The position numbers and the translations under genes were made by a program. Positions 9,799-18,870 of a stretch of DNA of 64,000 bases are shown here, in pieces. The notes beneath the pieces are model-generated. The model was given only the letters and a program-made list of their open reading frames with translations, was not told where the DNA came from and searched no databases. Location of the stretch: assembly GCF_002093625.1 (NCBI RefSeq), contig NZ_MRWD01000009.1, forward strand, positions 40,972-104,971, in the 5' to 3' direction. Within the stretch, counting starts at the first letter, position 1. Each line of letters begins with the position of its first letter. The stretch is from Rouxiella silvae. Its GTDB lineage: Bacteria > Pseudomonadota > Gammaproteobacteria > Enterobacterales > Enterobacteriaceae.

Positions 9799-9996
9799 AA
9801 TTCTGTATTCCCGTGTGGGTGGTTGGTAACCGAGGGATTGCACAGGGGGTTACCCGCTGGCACCTCGTAGCCGGGCATTATACAAGTCTGGGGAACAATC
9901 GCCCCTTCTTTCTGATGACTTATTTGACGAATTTTGCAGCCTGATAAAATTCGCGGCGTTTTTTACTGTGTTTATCGAAAGGCCGCGAGATTGTAA

Positions 9997-11196
9997 TCAG
10001 CCGTTCTGGCGAATTCGGGCAATCAGTGCGTCAATGTCGTCAATCTGTGGCGCAGTAATGATCAACCACTGGCCAAGGCTGACAGCGTGACGCTGGCATT
10101 CATGCCGCATGTCGTCATCAATGATATTTTTAAGGTCAGCAATATTAGAGAAACCGACAGTGCGACGAATAAGCTCCGAGCCGCAGTAACCCACCGCATC
10201 GTGCCATACCTGTTTCAGGAAATATTCGGCATATCCCGGTACTTTAAACGCCACGTCCTGCGTTTCATCACGCGCCAACTGTAGGAAGCGTTCCGAGAAG
10301 CTTAACCACAGGTCGCGCAGGTCCTGGAGCCGCTGTTCCCTGCCGTCTGCCGCTTCACGCGTGGCAACCAGACCTGGCAAACCGCAATAATTTAGCAGCA
10401 GGTTACCCATCGCAGAACCGGGATCAAAACCAATCGGGCCATAAAAACCAAATTCTGCGTCTATGACTTTCAGGCTGCCTTCGGCCACAAAGATTGATCC
10501 ACTGTGAACGTCGCCGTGAAGTAGCGCTTCGGCATTACTGAGAAAACGCTGCTTGAGGGCCGCCACCGCTATCCGCAATGGGATATCGGCACGCAGTGCA
10601 TCAACCGTCGGCTGCAAAGCAGCATCGTAGCGATTGCGTTCGTGTTCAATATAAGGATCGGTAAAGAACAAATCCTCAGTAATCAGACAAAGCTCAGGGT
10701 TAATGAAGCGGCCAACTTCTGATTTTTTATGCTGAGCATCCTGATAAAAATCTGAAGTATGGAACAGAGTTTGCGCCAGATATTCCCCCAACTGGCTAGC
10801 GGCCTGAGGATAGTGTTTACCCTGCACCAGCTCACCGCGCCAAATCAGATGATCGGAGAGGTCTTCCTGAACCATCACCGCCAACTCAGGATCGTGATGA
10901 ATAATTTTAACCGTGTGCTGTGGGCAATATTGGCCATGAACAATCAGGGTTTCAGCTTCGATGCGAGCTCGGTCAATAGTGAGCGGCCAAGACTCTCCCA
11001 CGCAGCGCACATACGGCAACGCCTGCTTCACAATCACCCTACTGACGCCGTTGGTATCGCGAATTTTGAACACCAGATTCAGGTTACCGTCGCCAATTTC
11101 GTCGGCAGTGACCAGAGATTGCGGGTCTTCAACACCACCAAACTGGCGGGCATATTCTACCGCGTCCGCAGAGCTAAATGTGTAATAACGTGACAT
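9997..11196 (-). CDS. mtnK: Methylthioribose kinase
   Basis: Phosphorylates 5-methylthioribose to its 1-phosphate with ATP, first committed step of the methionine salvage pathway. 399 residues from [19 protein letters not shown], the Klebsiella length; the ORF runs 20 codons further upstream, but those residues are not part of the family. Kinase-fold motifs: [11 protein letters not shown] (nucleotide loop), [13 protein letters not shown] (catalytic Asp) and [15 protein letters not shown] (metal). Divergent from mtnA over a 139-bp gap with a MetJ-type box. The 198 bp to yehS hold nothing I can name. Confidence 0.95.
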   Translation of the reverse strand: MSRYYTFSSADAVEYARQFGGVEDPQSLVTADEIGDGNLNLVFKIRDTNGVSRVIVKQALPYVRCVGESWPLTIDRARIEAETLIVHGQYCPQHTVKIIHHDPELAVMVQEDLSDHLIWRGELVQGKHYPQAASQLGEYLAQTLFHTSDFYQDAQHKKSEVGRFINPELCLITEDLFFTDPYIEHERNRYDAALQPTVDALRADIPLRIAVAALKQRFLSNAEALLHGDVHSGSIFVAEGSLKVIDAEFGFYGPIGFDPGSAMGNLLLNYCGLPGLVATREAADGREQRLQDLRDLWLSFSERFLQLARDETQDVAFKVPGYAEYFLKQVWHDAVGYCGSELIRRTVGFSNIADLKNIIDDDMRHECQRHAVSLGQWLIITAPQIDDIDALIARIRQNG

Positions 11197-11250
11197 CCTA
11201 ACCTCTCGTAATCTTCTGAATTCAGCGCCACCCTGAGCGAATAGCCATAA

Positions 11251-11274
11251 AAGCATTTAGACGTCTATACATCC
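11251..11274. promoter_or_regulatory. MetJ-type operator between mtnK and mtnA
   Basis: AGACGTCT at 11259-11266 is a perfect 8-bp met box. Flanking octamers AAGCATTT and ATACATCC are weaker units in register. MetJ with S-adenosylmethionine represses methionine genes, so control of both salvage promoters by methionine supply is likely. Confidence 0.75.
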
Positions 11275-11335
11275 GAAACTTATGTTGGCAGAATAAGCAA
11301 TCAGATGCAACCGTGCAACAGGGATTTGACTTACA

Positions 11336-12361
11336 ATGCAGACACTCACAACAACCAGTTTACGCATCCGCAAAAGTCAGCTGTGGATCTTGGACCAACA
11401 GGCCTTACCACAGCGTGCTGAATGGCATCTTTGCCGAACCGTTGATGACTTGGTCGGCCATATCCACGCGTTGCGCGTTCGCGGAGCACCGCTGATTGGT
11501 TTATCCGCCAGCCTGTTGTTGGCCCAGCTGGCGGAAGAAGGCATGCCGGTAGCTGAGCTGCATCAAGCACTGGCCACTCTCCGCGCCTCACGCCCCACGG
11601 CGGTAAACTTGATGAACAATCTTGACCGCATGAAAATCGCGCTGGAACAACGTTTCCACATTCCGGCCATGGTTCAGGAAGCTGAAGGACTGGTCGGCGA
11701 AGACCGCGAACTTTGTGACCGTATTGCCACCCACGGCGCCGAATTGGTGACGGCGGGCAGTCGTCTTTTGACCCACTGCAACACCGGTGGTTTAGCCACG
11801 GCGGGCGTCGGTACTGCGCTCGGCGTCATTCATCGCGCGCACCAGCAGGGCAAAGTGTCACAGGTTTGGGTGGATGAAACGCGCCCACTCTTACAGGGCG
11901 GAAGACTGACGGCGTGGGAGTTGGGTGAGTTAAAAATCCCCTACCGGCTGATATGTGATTCGATGGCGGCGAGCCTGATGGCAAAAAAACAGGTCGATGC
12001 CATTTGGGTCGGAGCAGACCGCATTGCGGCCAACGGCGACGTTGCCAATAAAATAGGCACCTATAGCCTGGCGGTGTTGGCTAAATATCACGGCATTCCT
12101 TTTTACGTTGCCGCTCCGCACACCACTCATGATCCACACTGTCCGAACGGCGAGGCTATTCCTATCGAACAGCGCGCAGCAAAAGAAGTCACCGGCGTGT
12201 CAGGCAGCTTTGGTGATGTGCAGTGGGCACCGGTCGATGCAGAGGTCTACAATCCGGCGTTTGACGTCACGCCAGCCGAACTTGTCAGCGGATGGGTATT
12301 GGATTCGGGCGTGGTGACACCCGAACAGGTTAGAGACGGAATTTTTAGAGCAGCGCGGTAA
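11336..12361 (+). CDS. mtnA: S-methyl-5-thioribose-1-phosphate isomerase
   Basis: Converts methylthioribose 1-phosphate to methylthioribulose 1-phosphate, second step of methionine salvage. 341 residues with the eIF2B-like fold. Key residues are visible: Arg-Gly-Ala in [10 protein letters not shown], the catalytic Cys148 in [12 protein letters not shown] and Asp228 in [11 protein letters not shown]. The [20 protein letters not shown] block follows. A GGGAT stretch gives a modest ribosome binding site. It is the only mtn gene read rightwards in this part of the locus; it converges with mtnDCB at a terminator. Confidence 0.95.
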   Translation: MQTLTTTSLRIRKSQLWILDQQALPQRAEWHLCRTVDDLVGHIHALRVRGAPLIGLSASLLLAQLAEEGMPVAELHQALATLRASRPTAVNLMNNLDRMKIALEQRFHIPAMVQEAEGLVGEDRELCDRIATHGAELVTAGSRLLTHCNTGGLATAGVGTALGVIHRAHQQGKVSQVWVDETRPLLQGGRLTAWELGELKIPYRLICDSMAASLMAKKQVDAIWVGADRIAANGDVANKIGTYSLAVLAKYHGIPFYVAAPHTTHDPHCPNGEAIPIEQRAAKEVTGVSGSFGDVQWAPVDAEVYNPAFDVTPAELVSGWVLDSGVVTPEQVRDGIFRAAR

Positions 12362-12415
12362 AGCTAGTAAAGAGTGAAGGCCTTGAGTCCCGAGATGGCA
12401 TTACCTCCATCCTTG

Positions 12416-12450
12416 CCCTCCCTCACTGAAAAAAGTGGGGGAGGGATTTT
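12416..12450. terminator. Terminator between convergent mtnA and mtnD
   Basis: CCCTCCCTCACT, loop GAAAAA, then AGTGGGGGAGGG (one G-T pair), followed by ATTTTT. It lies 5 bp from the mtnD stop. Confidence 0.82.
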
Positions 12451-12454
12451 TCAA

Positions 12455-13000
12455 TTATTCGCCTAATCTCGGATACGCATCGGCGATCGCATCACCGGTG
12501 AAGTGGGCCACCCATCCCTCCTGATTATCAAACAGACGGATCGCCGTAAATGAAGGCGAACCGCCCATGTCAAACCAGTGGCGGGTATTAGCAGGTACAG
12601 AGATCAGATCGTTTTTCTCGCACAGGATCTGGAAAATCTTGCCTTCGAGATGCAAACAAAATAGTCCGGCACCGTCAACAAAGAAACGAACTTCGTCTTC
12701 GCCGTGAGTGTGCTCAGAGAGAAACTTGGTACGCAGCACTTCACGCTGCGCATTATCGGGACGCATGCTTATCACATCCCAGCTCTGATACCCTTTTTCA
12801 GCCACCAGCTTGTTGATTTCATGCTGATAAGCCTCGATAACCTGCTCTGGCTGAGGATCGTTACCCAGCTCGCGATCGGCCTGCCAGCGTTCGAAACGAA
12901 CATCAATCTTGCGTAACTCAGCGGCAATTTCATTACCGTCGCGGCTTTCCCAAATAGGTGCTGAAGGATTGCTGTCGCTGAAGATAGTCAGTGCACTCAT
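12455..13000 (-). CDS. mtnD: Acireductone dioxygenase
   Basis: Metal-dependent dioxygenase that, with iron, turns acireductone into formate and 4-methylthio-2-oxobutanoate, the direct precursor of methionine. 181 residues from [10 protein letters not shown], with AGGAG 7 bp upstream; the longer frame to 13045 has no support. Cupin ligands are visible: H97 and H99 in [14 protein letters not shown]103, and H141 in PANTRHWFD. Last gene of the mtnB-mtnC-mtnD unit, 13 bp after mtnC. Confidence 0.96.
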   Translation of the reverse strand: MSALTIFSDSNPSAPIWESRDGNEIAAELRKIDVRFERWQADRELGNDPQPEQVIEAYQHEINKLVAEKGYQSWDVISMRPDNAQREVLRTKFLSEHTHGEDEVRFFVDGAGLFCLHLEGKIFQILCEKNDLISVPANTRHWFDMGGSPSFTAIRLFDNQEGWVAHFTGDAIADAYPRLGE

Positions 13001-13013
13001 TGCAAACTCCTGG

Positions 13014-13700
13014 TCAGTGGGTAAGGTCAATCTCGACCTGATCAAATCGGTTAACCTGCGGGTGATCGCTCAACTCGTCGGCTTCGTCGCGTACCAGCTG
13101 GCAGGTATTCCAGCCCGCCTCACGCGCAGCGTCAAGCTCTTGGCGGATGTCAGACAAAAACAGCAAGTCAGAGGCCGGCAGCATGAGTTGTTCGGCTATA
13201 TTTTGGTATGAAGCCACTTCTCGTTTGGCACCGACGCGGGTGTCGAAATAGTCGGTAAACAGCGGCAAAAGATTACCTTCCTCGCTGTAGCCAAACAACA
13301 GCTTTTGCGCATCCACCGAGCCGGAGGAGTAAACGTACAGTTTAATGCCCTGAGTCTGCCACTGCGCCAGCTGCGGCGCTACGTCCGGATAAAGATGTCC
13401 GCGAAAGTCACCGTCGGTATAACCGGTTCGCCAGATGATCCCTTGCAGCGTTTTCAGCGCGGGGGATTTTTCGTCTTTATCCATATAAACATAGAGTTGA
13501 TCGACAAGATCGACGATTTCGGCCTGCGGTTCGTTAATTTCTTCACGCAGCGCGTCCAGCGCCTGTAGCACCTCGAGGTCTTCTGCATGTCGAGTAATAA
13601 AATCAGCAAGTCGCGCACGCGCGTAAGGGAAAAGTACCTGATGTACAAAACGGATGTCAGTGGTTGTTCCTTCAATATCGGTAACAATGGCGCGGATCAT
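13014..13700 (-). CDS. mtnC: Enolase-phosphatase E1 (acireductone synthase)
   Basis: Bifunctional HAD enzyme that enolises and dephosphorylates diketo-methylthiopentyl phosphate to acireductone. 228 residues. The HAD nucleophile motif is [11 protein letters not shown] with D8. [14 protein letters not shown] (motif II) and [17 protein letters not shown] (motifs III/IV) follow in order. Its start overlaps the mtnB stop by 4 bp (ATGA), so translation is probably coupled. Confidence 0.96.
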   Translation of the reverse strand: MIRAIVTDIEGTTTDIRFVHQVLFPYARARLADFITRHAEDLEVLQALDALREEINEPQAEIVDLVDQLYVYMDKDEKSPALKTLQGIIWRTGYTDGDFRGHLYPDVAPQLAQWQTQGIKLYVYSSGSVDAQKLLFGYSEEGNLLPLFTDYFDTRVGAKREVASYQNIAEQLMLPASDLLFLSDIRQELDAAREAGWNTCQLVRDEADELSDHPQVNRFDQVEIDLTH

Positions 13701-14311
13701 TTTGCCTCCAACAGGCGAAGTTGCAGTTCACACTGGAATAAAAACTCGAGTCCTTCGAGATGACGACGAGCCTCGGCGACATTTTTGCCCCAACAGGTCA
13801 GGCCGTGTCCACGGATCAGAAAACCATAGTGTAGCGGATGTGACTGCGCCCATTGGGCAATCTCTGCTGCCAGCGCCGGAATATCCTGACTGTTATCGAA
13901 AATAGGAATAATGACCTTATCCAGGTGGCTGCGCTGACCGGCCAGTGACTTCTGCATTTCATAACCTTGCAGCACCAGACCTGCGCTGCGCTCAATCCTG
14001 GACAGCACGGTAGAGTTCACCGAATGGGTGTGCAGCACGGCGCCAACCTGCGGATAAAGGTTATACATCAGAGTATGCAGACCCGTTTCGGCAGAAGGCG
14101 TTCTTCCACTTGGTACATGATTGGTGGCAATCTCAACTCGCAGAAAATCATTTTCTGTCAGTTGCCCTTTGTCTTTACCAGACTCGGTAATCAGGCAGTA
14201 TTCGCTGCCTTCACGCACGGACATATTGCCGCCGGTGGCCGGACACCATCCCTTCTCACCAATCCAGTGACAGGCGGCAAGCAGAGCATGTAGAGGGTTA
14301 TTTTCGGTCAT
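13697..14311 (-). CDS. mtnB: Methylthioribulose-1-phosphate dehydratase
   Basis: Class II aldolase-fold zinc enzyme that dehydrates methylthioribulose 1-phosphate. About 204 residues. Motifs: [13 protein letters not shown] (phosphate and substrate), HTHSVNSTV (zinc histidines) and [10 protein letters not shown] (third histidine). Two ATGs are adjacent; AGGA stands 6 bp before the second (14311) but only 3 bp before the first (14314), so I use the second. First gene of the mtnBCD operon. A three-unit MetJ-type operator lies 94 bp upstream. Confidence 0.95.
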   Translation of the reverse strand: MTENNPLHALLAACHWIGEKGWCPATGGNMSVREGSEYCLITESGKDKGQLTENDFLRVEIATNHVPSGRTPSAETGLHTLMYNLYPQVGAVLHTHSVNSTVLSRIERSAGLVLQGYEMQKSLAGQRSHLDKVIIPIFDNSQDIPALAAEIAQWAQSHPLHYGFLIRGHGLTCWGKNVAEARRHLEGLEFLFQCELQLRLLEAK

Positions 14312-14407
14312 CATTATTCCTGAGAAGGCCGGGTATTTAAGAGGAAGCGGCCTCCACTTTATTATTGTTTATTATGTTCCGCTATAAATTAGATGATTAG
14401 GATATTT

Positions 14408-14431
14408 AGCCGTTTAAACATCTAAGCGTCT
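14408..14431. promoter_or_regulatory. Three-unit MetJ-type operator between mtnB and mtnE
   Basis: Three tandem octamers in perfect register, AGCCGTTT, AAACATCT and AAGCGTCT, each match 6 of 8 bases of the met box AGACGTCT. They sit in the divergent promoter region of mtnB (minus) and the aminotransferase gene (plus). MetJ binds such arrays cooperatively; the call is by motif and context. Confidence 0.75.
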
Positions 14432-14570
14432 TGATTGCCAAATATTAACATCGTGCGGTAGTATCAACCAATAGATATCGACAATCTCAGGTATCGAGCA
14501 ATCAGCTTTCGATGAGCAAAACAGAGATACATTTTTTATCGCTTAAACCGTGTCTGGAGCAAGAAAAGCA

Positions 14571-15731
14571 ATGAGCACAGCAGCACTTATTCCACAGAGC
14601 AAACTGCCCGCACTAGGAACCAATATTTTCTCGCAAATGAGTGCGCTGGCGCAAAAGCACAATGCAATAAATTTGTCGCAGGGCTTCCCAGATTTTGACG
14701 GACCAGAGTACCTGCGTCAGCGCCTGAGCGTGCACGTGGCAGAGGGGTCGAATCAGTATGCGCCGATGACAGGCACTGCGGCTCTTCGTAACGCTATCGC
14801 CGATAAAACCGAGCTGGGCTATGGTTACAGGCCTGATGCTGAGACGGATATTACTGTCACCTCAGGGGCCACCGAAGCGCTGTACATCGCCATTACTGCT
14901 CTGGTCAGTGAGGGCGATGAAGTCATCAGTTTCGACCCGAGCTACGACTGTTACGCACCGGCGGTGCAGCTGGCAGGCGGTGTGAGTAAGCGTATTCAGT
15001 TGCAGCCACCAGAATTCAAGGTTGACTGGGCGCACTTTGCCGATCAAATCACTGACCGTACTAAAGTGGTTATCATCAATACGCCACACAACCCGACGGC
15101 GACGGCCTGGAACAATCAGGACGTTGACCGTCTGTGGCAAATTATCGCCGATCGTAATATTTTCGTAATAAGTGATGAAGTCTACGAGCATATCTGTTTC
15201 GCCAAACAGGGACACGCCAGCGTATTGCGCCATCCACAGCTACGCCAACGCGCCATCACCGTGTCCTCTTTTGGTAAAACCTTCCACATGACCGGCTGGC
15301 GCGTGGGGTACTGTGTGGCACCGGCAGCTATCAGCCTGGAACTGCGTAAAATTCACCAGTTTTTGACCTTTGCTATCACCACGCCGGTTCAACTGGCCTT
15401 GGCCGACATGCTGCGCGAACAGCCGGAACACTGGCTTGAGCTGCCAGAATTTTACCGCGCCAAGCGCGACCGTCTGGCTCAGGGGCTGGAGAAAAGCCGG
15501 CTGAAAGTATTGCCAAGCGAAGGGACATATTTCCTGCTCGTAGACTACAGTGAAGTCTCTGATTTAGATGACGTTGCATTCTGCCAATGGTTGGTTGAAC
15601 ATGTGGGTGTCGCGGCAATACCGCTGTCGGTATTCTGCGCCGAACCTTTCCCACACAAACTGATCCGCCTGTGCTTCGCCAAGAAAGAAGCCACGCTGGA
15701 TGCTGCTGCGGAGCGCCTGTGTCAACTTTAA
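14571..15731 (+). CDS. mtnE: Methionine (glutamine-dependent) aminotransferase, MtnE/YbdL type
   Basis: Fold-type I PLP aminotransferase, closest to E. coli YbdL, which prefers methionine. Here it would catalyse the last salvage step, amination of 4-methylthio-2-oxobutanoate to methionine. The start at 14571 gives 386 residues, the YbdL length; a GTG at 14550 is in frame but adds unsupported residues. Motifs: NLSQGFPDFDGPEYL, SFDPSYDCY, NTPHNPTATAW, and the PLP lysine in SSFGKTFHMTGW. Its last 13 bp overlap yafV, which points to glutamine as amino donor with removal of ketoglutaramate by YafV. The position in the mtn locus is the basis for the symbol. Confidence 0.87.
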   Translation: MSTAALIPQSKLPALGTNIFSQMSALAQKHNAINLSQGFPDFDGPEYLRQRLSVHVAEGSNQYAPMTGTAALRNAIADKTELGYGYRPDAETDITVTSGATEALYIAITALVSEGDEVISFDPSYDCYAPAVQLAGGVSKRIQLQPPEFKVDWAHFADQITDRTKVVIINTPHNPTATAWNNQDVDRLWQIIADRNIFVISDEVYEHICFAKQGHASVLRHPQLRQRAITVSSFGKTFHMTGWRVGYCVAPAAISLELRKIHQFLTFAITTPVQLALADMLREQPEHWLELPEFYRAKRDRLAQGLEKSRLKVLPSEGTYFLLVDYSEVSDLDDVAFCQWLVEHVGVAAIPLSVFCAEPFPHKLIRLCFAKKEATLDAAAERLCQL

Positions 15732-16492
15732 AACTGTCGTTGTTACAACAGCCACTGGTTTGGCTGGACGGCGAAGCGAATCTGAGCCACTTTGATTCGC
15801 TGCTCGGCCCACTTGTCGGTCGAGATTTGATTATTCTGCCCGAGATGTTTACCACCGGCTTTGCCATGCAGGCACCCGAGCGCGCCCTGCCTGAATCACG
15901 GGTTATTGAGTGGCTGCATCAGTGGGCACAAAAGTTGAACGCCATGATTGGCGGCAGCGTAGCGCTCTCTACGTCGAAAGGCGCAGTCAACCGTTTCCTG
16001 CTGGTTGAGCCTCAGGGCAAAGTACATTTCTACGACAAGCGTCATCTGTTCCGCATGGCCGGTGAGCATAACTATTACATCGCCGGTAAACGTCGAGAAG
16101 TGGTTGAATGGCGCGGCTGGCGCATTCTGCCACAGGTTTGCTATGACCTGCGTTTCCCTGTGTGGTCTCGCAATGGTCAAGATTATGATCTCGCTCTTTA
16201 CGTTGCTAACTGGCCAGCCCGCCGCACGCATCACTGGCAGGCACTGCTGACCGCACGCGCCATCGAAAATCAGGCCTACGTGGCCGGTTGCAACCGCGTG
16301 GGTGATGACGATAACGGCCATCACTACAGCGGTGACAGCCTGATCATTAATGCCCTTGGTGAAGAGCTCGCGCGCGCTGAACCTGGCGCATCAATGATTA
16401 TTGAAGCCGAGCTTTCGCTAGAGGCCTTACAGGATTATCGCGAGTCCTTCCCGGCATGGCGCGATGCCGACAGTTTCCTGCGTCACGAATAA
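15719..16492 (+). CDS. yafV: Omega-amidase YafV (nitrilase family)
   Basis: Nitrilase-superfamily hydrolase; its relatives split 2-ketoglutaramate into 2-ketoglutarate and ammonia. 257 residues from GTG 15719 (E. coli 256), with GGAG upstream inside the preceding gene. The catalytic triad is visible: Glu in LPEMFTTGF, Lys in YDKRHLF, Cys in QVCYDLRFPVW. It overlaps the aminotransferase gene by 13 bp. That coupling fits a glutamine transaminase plus omega-amidase pair that pulls methionine formation forward. An intrinsic terminator follows. Confidence 0.93.
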   Translation: MSTLKLSLLQQPLVWLDGEANLSHFDSLLGPLVGRDLIILPEMFTTGFAMQAPERALPESRVIEWLHQWAQKLNAMIGGSVALSTSKGAVNRFLLVEPQGKVHFYDKRHLFRMAGEHNYYIAGKRREVVEWRGWRILPQVCYDLRFPVWSRNGQDYDLALYVANWPARRTHHWQALLTARAIENQAYVAGCNRVGDDDNGHHYSGDSLIINALGEELARAEPGASMIIEAELSLEALQDYRESFPAWRDADSFLRHE

Positions 16493-16504
16493 AATTTCCC
16501 TATT

Positions 16505-16536
16505 AGGAGAGCCTGCCTGCGGGCTGGCTCTCTTTC
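16505..16536 (+). terminator. Terminator after mtnE-yafV
   Basis: GAGAGCC, 12-base loop region, GGCTCTC followed by TTT, 15 bp after the yafV stop. Confidence 0.8.
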
Positions 16537-16635
16537 AATAAGGTCAATTAATGTAAACTCATCACCTTCCGTCCACAGCTGGTGTAATTCTTGCATTCAA
16601 TTTCCTCTGCTAAAACATCTGACAGAGGCTAACTG

Positions 16636-17925
16636 ATGACTATCACGTTTATTGCACACTCCACGCCTGAACCTGCATTTTATGGTGCGCTGGCCGCGAT
16701 ACTTGCTGAACTGCGCGCGTTGCCACTGTGTCATTTACCGGTCAGCTTCGACAACAAACGCTATATCAATTCACGCCAATATATTTCGCCACTGGGTCTG
16801 CAAATTACCAGCGGGCTGCTTTGGCTAGAGCGTTTGACCGGGCGTGGAGCAGGTGCAGAACTTGAACTGGAATCTCTGATAAATCGGGCAGTTAAAGAAG
16901 ATATCGTTGTGCCACTAAACCAGCCACTTTCTTCGCCTTGTTACCAGAGTTTGTTGAAAACTGTCTTAGAAAACGGGATCGAAATCGAATCCCTACAGGT
17001 AGTGAAAAATCAGGACAGATATCAGCTAGAAGATTGTGAGAGCGGCAAAGTTCGCAGCAACGGCTGGACCCGCGACCGCTTTGGTCGTTGGGTGCTCGGC
17101 GCCGTTACCCAGCCGGTTATGCGGGCAGGAAAACATCTGCGCATTGGGCTGCTGGGCGATTTTAATGAACATCGCGACAGCTATCCCGCCATGCTGGCTG
17201 CACTGGGAGACGCCGCTGATGCACTGGCATTGAACATCGAGATAATTTACATCACTCCAAATTTGGTCGGCAGTCAGCTTGACAGCACCCTTTTAGACCT
17301 TGACGGTCTTATCCTGCCTGGCCTTGCTGCGCATGGCTCGGAGCACGCCAATGCCAGTAATAGCTGCCAGCTTTCGGTGGCCAAATGGGCACTCGAAAAC
17401 CAAACGCCGGTGCTGGGCATCAACAGCGGCATGCATATGATGGTGGCCGCGCTGGGGCAGAAAACGCTCGGCGATGACGCGATTGCAATGCCGGGACCGT
17501 CAACACTCAGTGCGTTACAGTCAAGTTTGCCACTTGAGAATGACCCCGTAAGGCTGGGCAATCACAAAGTGGTATTCCAGTCTGGCAGTAAAATGGCGCA
17601 GATGATGGGAAGAGAGGCACCGCTGCGCTATAACCAACGTTGGCGACTCAGCCCACAGTTGCTCGACAAACTTTCATCCGCCGGTTTAGAGGTAACAGGC
17701 ACGGATGAAACGGGGCTTTCGGCGGAGTCTATAGAATTGAAAGATCATCCGTTCTTTGTCGGCGTGCAGGCTAATCCAGAGCTTCAATCGCGCCGCGAGC
17801 GTCCTCACCCGCTGCTAATGGCGTTTTTACAACAGGTTCGTCAAAGCAACAGGGTGCGCGACGTCAGTCACGATGCACTGACAAAGAGTGTGCGCTTAAA
17901 GCATCCGTGCTTTTTAATGGGCTGA
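16636..17925 (+). CDS. Unknown protein with degenerate CTP-synthase-like amidotransferase domain
   Basis: 429 residues. The C-terminal half (about 165-410) resembles the class I glutamine amidotransferase domain of CTP synthase: RIGLLGDFNEHRDSYPAMLA corresponds to the PyrG linker strand, DLDGLILPGLAAHG to the oxyanion region, and HPFFVGVQANPELQSR to the PyrG HPFFVACQFHPEF block. Key residues are lost. The nucleophile elbow reads GINSGMHMM where PyrG has GICLGMQ (Cys to Asn), and the catalytic His of HPE is Asn (ANPE). The N-terminal 160 residues have no fold I recognise; they contain no P-loop, so this is not a CTP synthase. Stands alone, plus strand, between two terminator-like hairpins. Function unknown; binding of a glutamine-like or amide ligand is a guess. 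Confidence 0.75.
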   Translation: MTITFIAHSTPEPAFYGALAAILAELRALPLCHLPVSFDNKRYINSRQYISPLGLQITSGLLWLERLTGRGAGAELELESLINRAVKEDIVVPLNQPLSSPCYQSLLKTVLENGIEIESLQVVKNQDRYQLEDCESGKVRSNGWTRDRFGRWVLGAVTQPVMRAGKHLRIGLLGDFNEHRDSYPAMLAALGDAADALALNIEIIYITPNLVGSQLDSTLLDLDGLILPGLAAHGSEHANASNSCQLSVAKWALENQTPVLGINSGMHMMVAALGQKTLGDDAIAMPGPSTLSALQSSLPLENDPVRLGNHKVVFQSGSKMAQMMGREAPLRYNQRWRLSPQLLDKLSSAGLEVTGTDETGLSAESIELKDHPFFVGVQANPELQSRRERPHPLLMAFLQQVRQSNRVRDVSHDALTKSVRLKHPCFLMG

Positions 17926-17966
17926 ACACGGTGTTCAGCCGGTGAAAACCTCGACGCAATCGTCGG

Positions 17967-18302
17967 TTAACTCCCGCGATAAGTTGAGTAGGAATAAGGG
18001 CTAAGCAGGATCGGTAAATGATAATGCGCCTGTGAGGCTGAAATAATCACGTCGATAATGGCCAGGTTGTACAGCGTTTCGCGCCCGGTCGCGGCAAAGT
18101 AGTGGCCCACATCGGCATAAAGGCGGTAATTACCCGGCGCGACGCCGTCTGGCGTCAATGCGGTTGCACGGCCATCATCGTCGGTGTGCGCCTCATTGAT
18201 GCGGATCCCTTGCTGGCCATCTATTTTCTCTAACCACACACGCACCTGTGCCGCCGGTTTGCCGAGAGATGTATCCAGAATATGGGTGGTGATTTTAGTC
18301 AT
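17967..18302 (-). CDS. uraH: 5-hydroxyisourate hydrolase
   Basis: Transthyretin-like enzyme that opens 5-hydroxyisourate to OHCU in urate breakdown. 111 residues. Family signatures at both ends: TTHILDTSLGKPA near the N-terminus and the C-terminal YSYSTYRGS with the catalytic Tyr-Arg-Gly-Ser tail; YHLPILLSP precedes it. No signal peptide, so cytoplasmic. Its ATG overlaps the uraD stop by one base, so the two are cotranslated. Last gene of the minus-strand purine operon. Confidence 0.95.
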   Translation of the reverse strand: MTKITTHILDTSLGKPAAQVRVWLEKIDGQQGIRINEAHTDDDGRATALTPDGVAPGNYRLYADVGHYFAATGRETLYNLAIIDVIISASQAHYHLPILLSPYSYSTYRGS

Positions 18303-18796
18303 CAGTGAAATAACTCCTTAAAACGCAGCAGGGTAATTTGCTGTAACTGTTCGGCAGTTTCCTCTCGCTCCTGCGAGTCGCTATTTTGCAGTCGGCGATG
18401 CAGATGAGAGAGAATTTCGGCCGGCGTTCGGCCTTTGGCACGGATCAGAAACACCCGATTAAAACGTTGTTCATACAGTTGGTTGCCTTGCAGTAGAGCC
18501 TGTGCGGTTTGCAGCTCGCCAAGCCCAAGCGTGGCCTGTTCGGCACGCGACAGGGCAGCTTCTTTGCTGTCACCCTGTACGCGTTCACCAATACGCGGAT
18601 GCTGAGACAGTGCGAATGTGATGGCCTCATTCTGCCAATCGGCGCTGGCCCGCGTTGCGTATTCTACTGCCTGTTCCACAGTGCTAAATGGACGCGCTGC
18701 ACTCACCTCATTAACCCACTGCGCGATACTCACACACGGTGTTAATACTTCTCGCGCCTCGGCGGCTGAAAGCGAATTAAATTCCTCTAACGTCAT
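18302..18796 (-). CDS. uraD: OHCU decarboxylase
   Basis: Decarboxylates 2-oxo-4-hydroxy-4-carboxy-5-ureidoimidazoline to S-allantoin. 164 residues. The conserved catalytic histidine is in FALSQHPRIGER, near residue 65; MTLEEFNSLS is the usual start and RFNRVFLIRAKGRTPAEIL the family core. It sits one base before uraH and 74 bp after hpxK. The stretch in between (18797-18870) contains a direct repeat of TGATTATTTAC. Confidence 0.94.
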   Translation of the reverse strand: MTLEEFNSLSAAEAREVLTPCVSIAQWVNEVSAARPFSTVEQAVEYATRASADWQNEAITFALSQHPRIGERVQGDSKEAALSRAEQATLGLGELQTAQALLQGNQLYEQRFNRVFLIRAKGRTPAEILSHLHRRLQNSDSQEREETAEQLQQITLLRFKELFH

Positions 18797-18870
18797 GCCC
18801 GCCCCCTTCCTGATTATTTACTGATTATTTACTGATTGTTTACTGATTAGTTGCTGAATTTTAAACTCAT

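Noticed and set aside
16636..17925. Second CTP synthase gene
   Set aside because: The N-terminal half has no P-loop or synthase motifs, and the amidotransferase half lacks the catalytic Cys and His.
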